A stretch of 64,000 nt of DNA, from contig CM038216.1 in NCBI GenBank assembly GCA_021442155.1, positions 154,923,983 to 154,987,982 of the forward strand, in the 5' to 3' direction. Positions within the stretch are counted from its first letter, which is position 1; every line of letters begins with the position of its first letter. The DNA is from Cymbidium sinense (lineage: Eukaryota > Streptophyta > Magnoliopsida > Asparagales > Orchidaceae). Positions 59,157 through 64,000 of the stretch are shown here, in pieces. The notes below the pieces were generated by a model, which did no database searches, was not told where the DNA came from, and saw only the letters and a program-made list of their open reading frames with translations. A program made the translations under genes and the position numbers.

Positions 59157-60960
59157 TAGCTATCGCCTCCACCGTCTGCATGGAATCGCACCACTCCTAG
59201 GTGTATACTGATCAGGTGCATGTGGTAGATAATCATGCAGTTGATGGTGGCTCTCCAATGCAAGTTCTTCATGAACATGTGGTATATCATGATGCAGTGT
59301 CGCTCTAGATCTGTGAGTAGGATAGTCCTTTAAAGGGGTAAAAAGTGTGTAGGGTTGTGACTGAGAGCTAGGATGATATGTAGATGGACTTGGATCAACA
59401 TATGTATATGGTCTGATACCCAAGTCATAGAGCTCTGTCTCCTAGGCGGAAACCTCCTCATTTGAGACACCTTCTGCAGGCTCCGGTCGATAACATGTGT
59501 TGCTAATATGCATCTGCAACCTCATATCCCTGCAAAGCTTCTCATATTTACTTACAACCAACTATAGCTCATGATCATCTACAAGGCCAAAGTACAGCTA
59601 GAAGCTATCCTGAGTAGCCAGGAAGTGCTCTGACTACATGAAAAATAATATTAGAAATTTGCCTCAATTATGTAATCAACATATTGAAAGTCTCAGAATA
59701 TTAATGTTATTACTCACATATACTCGCTTTACAGGTGCTCTATGATAATATGTGGTAGGAAGATTTGTTGGGGCCTTCAATAGATAAACAGAAGCCCACG
59801 ATCTGAACCAGGACATGAACAGATTAATAGCAGCTAGTTTATCATTGCCCCTGTCTAAGCCATCAATTATATAATCCCTCCTCCTCTCCCACACAACTAT
59901 GTGTAGCTGATGATAGTCAACCTTGTCAACATCAGCTTTTTCACGGCCATCGACCCATTTGAAGCTAGGGTCTACACATGCCAATCCAGGGTAGAAGTCC
60001 AAGCTACCTCAGAACTCGGTTTGGTAGGTGTCATTCTACCCTCTTCCAGCTGATGAATGGGGCACATACTAGCCAAATACCTGAGCCAACTAAGCATATG
60101 TCGATTCTTTGTCACGTCTTTAGTATAAGGCTCCCAAATAACCTAGCCATGTTACAAGTTATATTGTATCATTGATTACAATTATAAAATATAACATATT
60201 GACTACTCTGAAGTCATACCTGCGTATCTAAAAAACCATCTAGCTCATTCATGTATAAACTACGTTCCTTACTAGCATCTAATGCACAATCACTCGTTCC
60301 ACCTATTTAAATAATATATTTAGAACATGTATATAAGAATCAACTTGAATTACCAAGATGTATTTTTTTCCTCAACCTAATGCTCAGCCCATCCAAATCT
60401 CTGACATGGCACATGTAGTGTTGGCCTCCCTCCATGAAGGTGCTCCCAAACCATCTATAGTAGATGTAGCGACCATATTGGCCTAGTAGACCTAGTCGAC
60501 TCATATAGCTCCGATATAGATGTCTTTGCTAGAACGTGTAATTAAGGTATTTAGGTCCTAAAGTCGGAAGATATTGTCGGTGCACCTCGAGAAGTGTCTA
60601 GTAGGAAGCTCCCAATAATGAACATAATGTAGGCTTGCAAGTGTCTCAACTCAACAGTCAAGTCTACATATGAATCCCTATAGAATGACCATCTCCTTAA
60701 AGGCATGCATGTCTATGCAGGTCGACCCATCGGAATGTGGATGTGATGTGCATGGTGGGTACACCACATATGGTAGGGGATGTCGACCCAAAAGATCATC
60801 ACGGCAGGCTAGCCAGCTATGCCACCTCTTCCCCTCACCAATCACAATCAGGCCTATAACTGGCAGCCCATACCCCAGGATCATCATCACATCCTAGAGT
60901 TTCACTATCATCACACCAACGGTCAGGTGGAAAGTATTGGTTTGTGGACACAATCTCTCA
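59157..60960 (-). pseudogene. Plant mobile domain (PMD) of MULE (copy B)
   Basis: Minus strand: HHLLTALVERLCPQTNTFHL (about 60990-60930), the usual PMD opening, then DDLLGRHPLP, a degraded middle, SFKWVDGREKADVDKVDYHQ and LHIVVWERRRDYIIDGLDR (59840-59960), PTNLPTTYYHRAPVK, and a Pro/His/Ser-rich tail ending RRWRR at 59160. PMDs are found both in host MAIN/MAIL-type silencing proteins and in transposons. Here the frame is continuous with the transposase upstream, so it belongs to the MULE. Several frameshifts break it. Confidence 0.65.
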
Positions 60961-62290
60961 ACTAGTGCAGTAAGTAAATGATGATCCGGACATAAAAATT
61001 CTACATCTCCAATGCCCATTATACTGATGGCTTTTTTGATGTTTTTGCGTAGATGCCTCAAACAATACCAGTGAGCGGTCCAAGAAAATATGTCTCTACA
61101 ACCACATAGTAAGTTGGCATGTTTATCTGATATTATACATAGGTCACGCCTTATAGTCACTACTGGTAGCATCTTCTGGAGACATATTAGAAATCAAAGT
61201 CATGATTCATTTGATTCAGATTCTACGATAGTAAAGGCAAGAGGAAACAAACTGTTGTTTTCGTCAATCCCAACTATAGTAAGCAATGTTCCTCGTTACT
61301 TTCCAAGCAAGTATGTACCATCCAAACTCAGGACTGGATGACAACTTCCCCCAACCCAGACTTGATGGACCGAAAGCCCAAAAAATTATCTGAAAATGGT
61401 GTGCGATGCTTGACTATATTATGTAAATTGTACATGGTAAAGTAGAACTCCCTAATTTCATGAAGATATTGAGAGACCTATAAGACTCTTCTAATTGCCA
61501 AAAATTGTTCTAATTTCCTTACACCTAGCATCCCAAGCCTTCATATAAGATACCTTGACATTGAATTTTGATTTTTTTCGATTGATAATCTCCCTTGATT
61601 TTAGAATAACTTAACGCCATATTATAGGTAGAATGAAATAATCAATGAATTTTGAGCTGCACTGACGATGGTCATTACCTATTACTATATTTATGCCTTT
61701 ATGGTGATCTCGAACTCGTGAGATTCTCCAGGCACCTCATAAATGCTTGTTGTGACTACAATGTAGGCGGCAGTGACATGCTCTAGTAAGATGATTGTAT
61801 TGTACACATATTACTATAAAGTTCTTCTGGTTTGAAGTTACTATTTAAAATTGAACGTTATTATTTATGAACCAACTAATAATAGCAAACTGAAGACTTC
61901 TTTTACTAATAAAACATATGCATTCAACAAGTTCACTCGAAATATCAACATCATTAGTTAATACATCATTATCAGTTGGTCTGTCAAAAATAATATCTTC
62001 GACCTATTCTCTTGTCATTTGACAAATGTGGACATAGCCATTATTAGAAATCATCTGACTTTAATTTTTAATATTCTAAAATAAATGGTTATTTAATATA
62101 TCATGACTGCTAACATAATCAGTTGGAGTCTATTACCCAAGTAAATAATCATCACTTTCAGTGTGCTCAAATGCACTAGTTGAGTCATTATTCATGGTCT
62201 CGTACTCATCATCAGGTGTACTACTATGTGCCACAATTGGCTCATTCGAAAGAAATACAACATTATCTATAAATTTATAATACTATTATA
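60894..62290 (-). pseudogene. MULE transposase catalytic region (copy B)
   Basis: Minus strand: acidic spacer near 62200, zinc region near 61780, YMKAWDARCK near 61530, then the DDE core: LDGTYLLGK (first Asp codon 61320-61322), a TAA stop right after GK, RGTLLTIVGID, SLFPLAFTIVESESNESW, CIISDKHANLL (second Asp codon 61125-61127) and WTAHWYCLRHLRKNIKKA. The PMD follows within about 15 residues, leaving no room for the remaining catalytic Glu region and SWIM zinc finger of typical MULE transposases. Dead, but the clearest copy in the window. Confidence 0.75.
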
Positions 62291-62315
62291 CACATAAGTA
62301 ACATAAGTATTGCAT

Positions 62316-64000
62316 ACAACAACAACAACAAGCCTTTATCCCACTAAGTGGGGTTGGCTACATGAATCCTTCGTCTCCATTGTGTCCTACTATGTGTCAA
62401 ATTCTCATTTAATTCAAGTATACTAAGGTTATTTTTTATACATCTTAACCAAGTCATTTTAGGTTTACCTCTACCTTTCTTAACATAAGGCAAATATAAT
62501 GCATCTACTCTCCTAACCAGGTCATTGGACGACTGACATTGTATGTGGCCAAACCATCTAACGTGACTCTCTCTAATCTTATCTGTCACAAGAGCTACTC
62601 CAACTTTTTCCCGAACATACTCATTTTGCATTTTATCTCTAAGAGTAAATCCACTCATCCACCTAAGCATCCTCATCTCTGTAACACTTAACTTAGTCTT
62701 ATGTTTCTCTTTTATTGGCCAACATTACGCATAAGTCATTGCGGTCTTACCACCATCTTATAAAATTTTCCCTTAAGTTTAAGTGAAACTTTTCTATTAC
62801 ACAACAGGCCATATGCATTCCTCCACTTCAACCATCCAACTTGAATTCTACTAATAACATCTCCACTAATTTCACCATCATTCTGAACAACAGAGCCTAA
62901 AAATCTGAATCGCTTACTCTCATTAATGACTTGTTCACCTAATGTCACAACACTACCACTAGAACTTCTACAACTAAAATTACACTCCATATATTCAGTT
63001 TTAGATCTACTTAAATGAAAACCTTTAGACTCTAATGTTGACCTCCATAATTCAAGTTTCTCTTGGACTCCTCTCTAGTCTTATCAATAAGAAGAATGTC
63101 ATCAGCAAAAAGAATACACTAAGGTACATCTTCCTGTAAATGCCTAGTAAGAACATCCATAACTAAAAGCAAAAAAGATAAGGGCTTAAAGCTGATCTTT
63201 GTAATCAAACTGAAATAGGAAAATATTTTGTCAATCCTCCTTATGTTTGGACACAAGTAGCATCTAGTATACATATCCTTAATGACTTGAATATAACTAA
63301 TATTAACTCCTTTCTGTTCTAGAACTCTCCAAAGAACATCTCTTAAAATTTTATCATAAGCTTTCTCTAATTCAATAAATATCATATGTAGATCCTCCTT
63401 ACTTTCTCTGGACTTTTCCATCAAACCTCATAACAAATGTATAGCATCCATAGTAGATTTACTTGGCATGAAACCAAATTGATTGTGAGAAACTTTTGTA
63501 TCACATTGTAACCTATGCAATTACTCTCTCCCAAAATTTTAATGTATGACACATTAACTTAATTCCTCTATAATTTGCACACTTTTGTGCATCACCTTTA
63601 CTCTTAAATATAGGAACCAACAAACTCTTCCTCCACTCAGCTCGCATCTTTTAGCCTTTAAAATAACATTAAAAAGATTTGTAAGCTCAGAAATTCCTTG
63701 ATCTCCTAAACATTTCCACACTTCTATTGGAATATCATCAGGTCCTACTATTTTTCCACATTACATTTTCTTTAATGCTTCTCTAACTTCAGATTTACTA
63801 ATACGACGATAAAAACAAAATTCTCTATTTTTGTTTAAGGTATTAAGGTTGCTAAAATCAATCGTACTTTTAGATCCTTCATTGAAAAGTTTATCAAAAT
63901 ATCTCATCCACCTATTTTCAATATCCTTTTTTTAAGAAAAGCACTTTATTATTTTCATCTTTAATACACCTCACTTGAACTAGGTCTTTACTTCTCCTAT
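62316..64000 (-). mobile_element. RTE-type LINE, 3' part (copy B, runs off the window)
   Basis: Counterpart of 9102-10773. The 3' end is 'ccccacttagtgggataaag' then a (TTG)n tail. C-terminal RTE domain at 62344-62990, reverse transcriptase with intact ILFADDILLIDKTREE (FADD codons 63098-63109), and REDLHM-type EDLHMIFIELEKAYDK near 63380. It retains bases lost in copy A around FADD but has its own indels (for example 62728-62750). Not intact. Confidence 0.85.

Larger units (their letters stand above)
44921..64000. repeat. Long direct repeat, copy B
   Basis: Counterpart of 29-10773, interrupted by the LTR retrotransposon at 46103-53200 and carrying copy-specific microsatellite growth at 54350 and 57904. 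It continues past the window end. It preserves PMD sequence and the LINE FADD motif that copy A has lost. Confidence 0.9.

Noticed and set aside
1..64000. tRNA, rRNA or organelle-derived segments
   Set aside because: Scanned for conserved rRNA words and tRNA box pairs. Only SINE-type box A/B motifs were found, with no cloverleaf that holds together and no plastid or mitochondrial gene text.

Overview
This is nuclear DNA of a flowering plant: AT-rich, intron-bearing, and dominated by nested transposable elements around one near-complete terpene synthase (TPS) gene. The gene has the seven-exon layout, the RDR and DDxxD motifs and the NSE/DTE-type metal site of angiosperm TPS-a (cytosolic sesquiterpene synthase-type) enzymes. 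The sequence alone does not fix the species.

Layout. The window is bracketed by two long direct repeats: copy A (about 29-10773) and copy B (about 44921-64000, which carries a 7.1 kb insertion). A shorter third copy, C, lies at about 22012-25575. Each long copy holds, in order, a decayed TPS pseudogene, a short GGGTCAA-rich element, about 3.4 kb of non-coding TE-like DNA, and a MULE DNA transposon on the minus strand whose broken transposase runs into a plant mobile domain (PMD). An RTE-type LINE is nested inside the MULE. In copy A the MULE can be followed to its second terminal inverted repeat near 13.44 kb. The window ends inside the LINE of copy B.

The TPS locus (TATA box 13775, ATG 13828, stop 17684-17686) begins just beyond the MULE of copy A. 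Exons 1, 3, 5, 6 and 7 are open with good splice sites. Exon 2 carries one frameshift and exon 4 two, so as written it is a pseudogene or a gene hit by consensus errors. From 17.7 to 44.9 kb follow a foldback MITE, unassigned repeats, copy C, a dead Ty3/gypsy element with an initiator-Met tRNA primer site, long low-complexity AT-rich tracts, and a tandemly duplicated unit containing another TPS relic with a SINE inserted in it.

The most striking element is a 7098-bp LTR retrotransposon (46103-53200, minus strand) inserted into a TPS relic of copy B, with a perfect 5-bp target duplication and near-full LTRs. It encodes only a broken gag; where pol should be it carries GC-rich sequence and two tandem-repeat arrays. 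A cross-cutting observation is that indels between the repeat copies fall very often at CAG/CTG/CNG sites. This may reflect consensus errors at methylated CHG sites and affects how far any frameshift here can be trusted.
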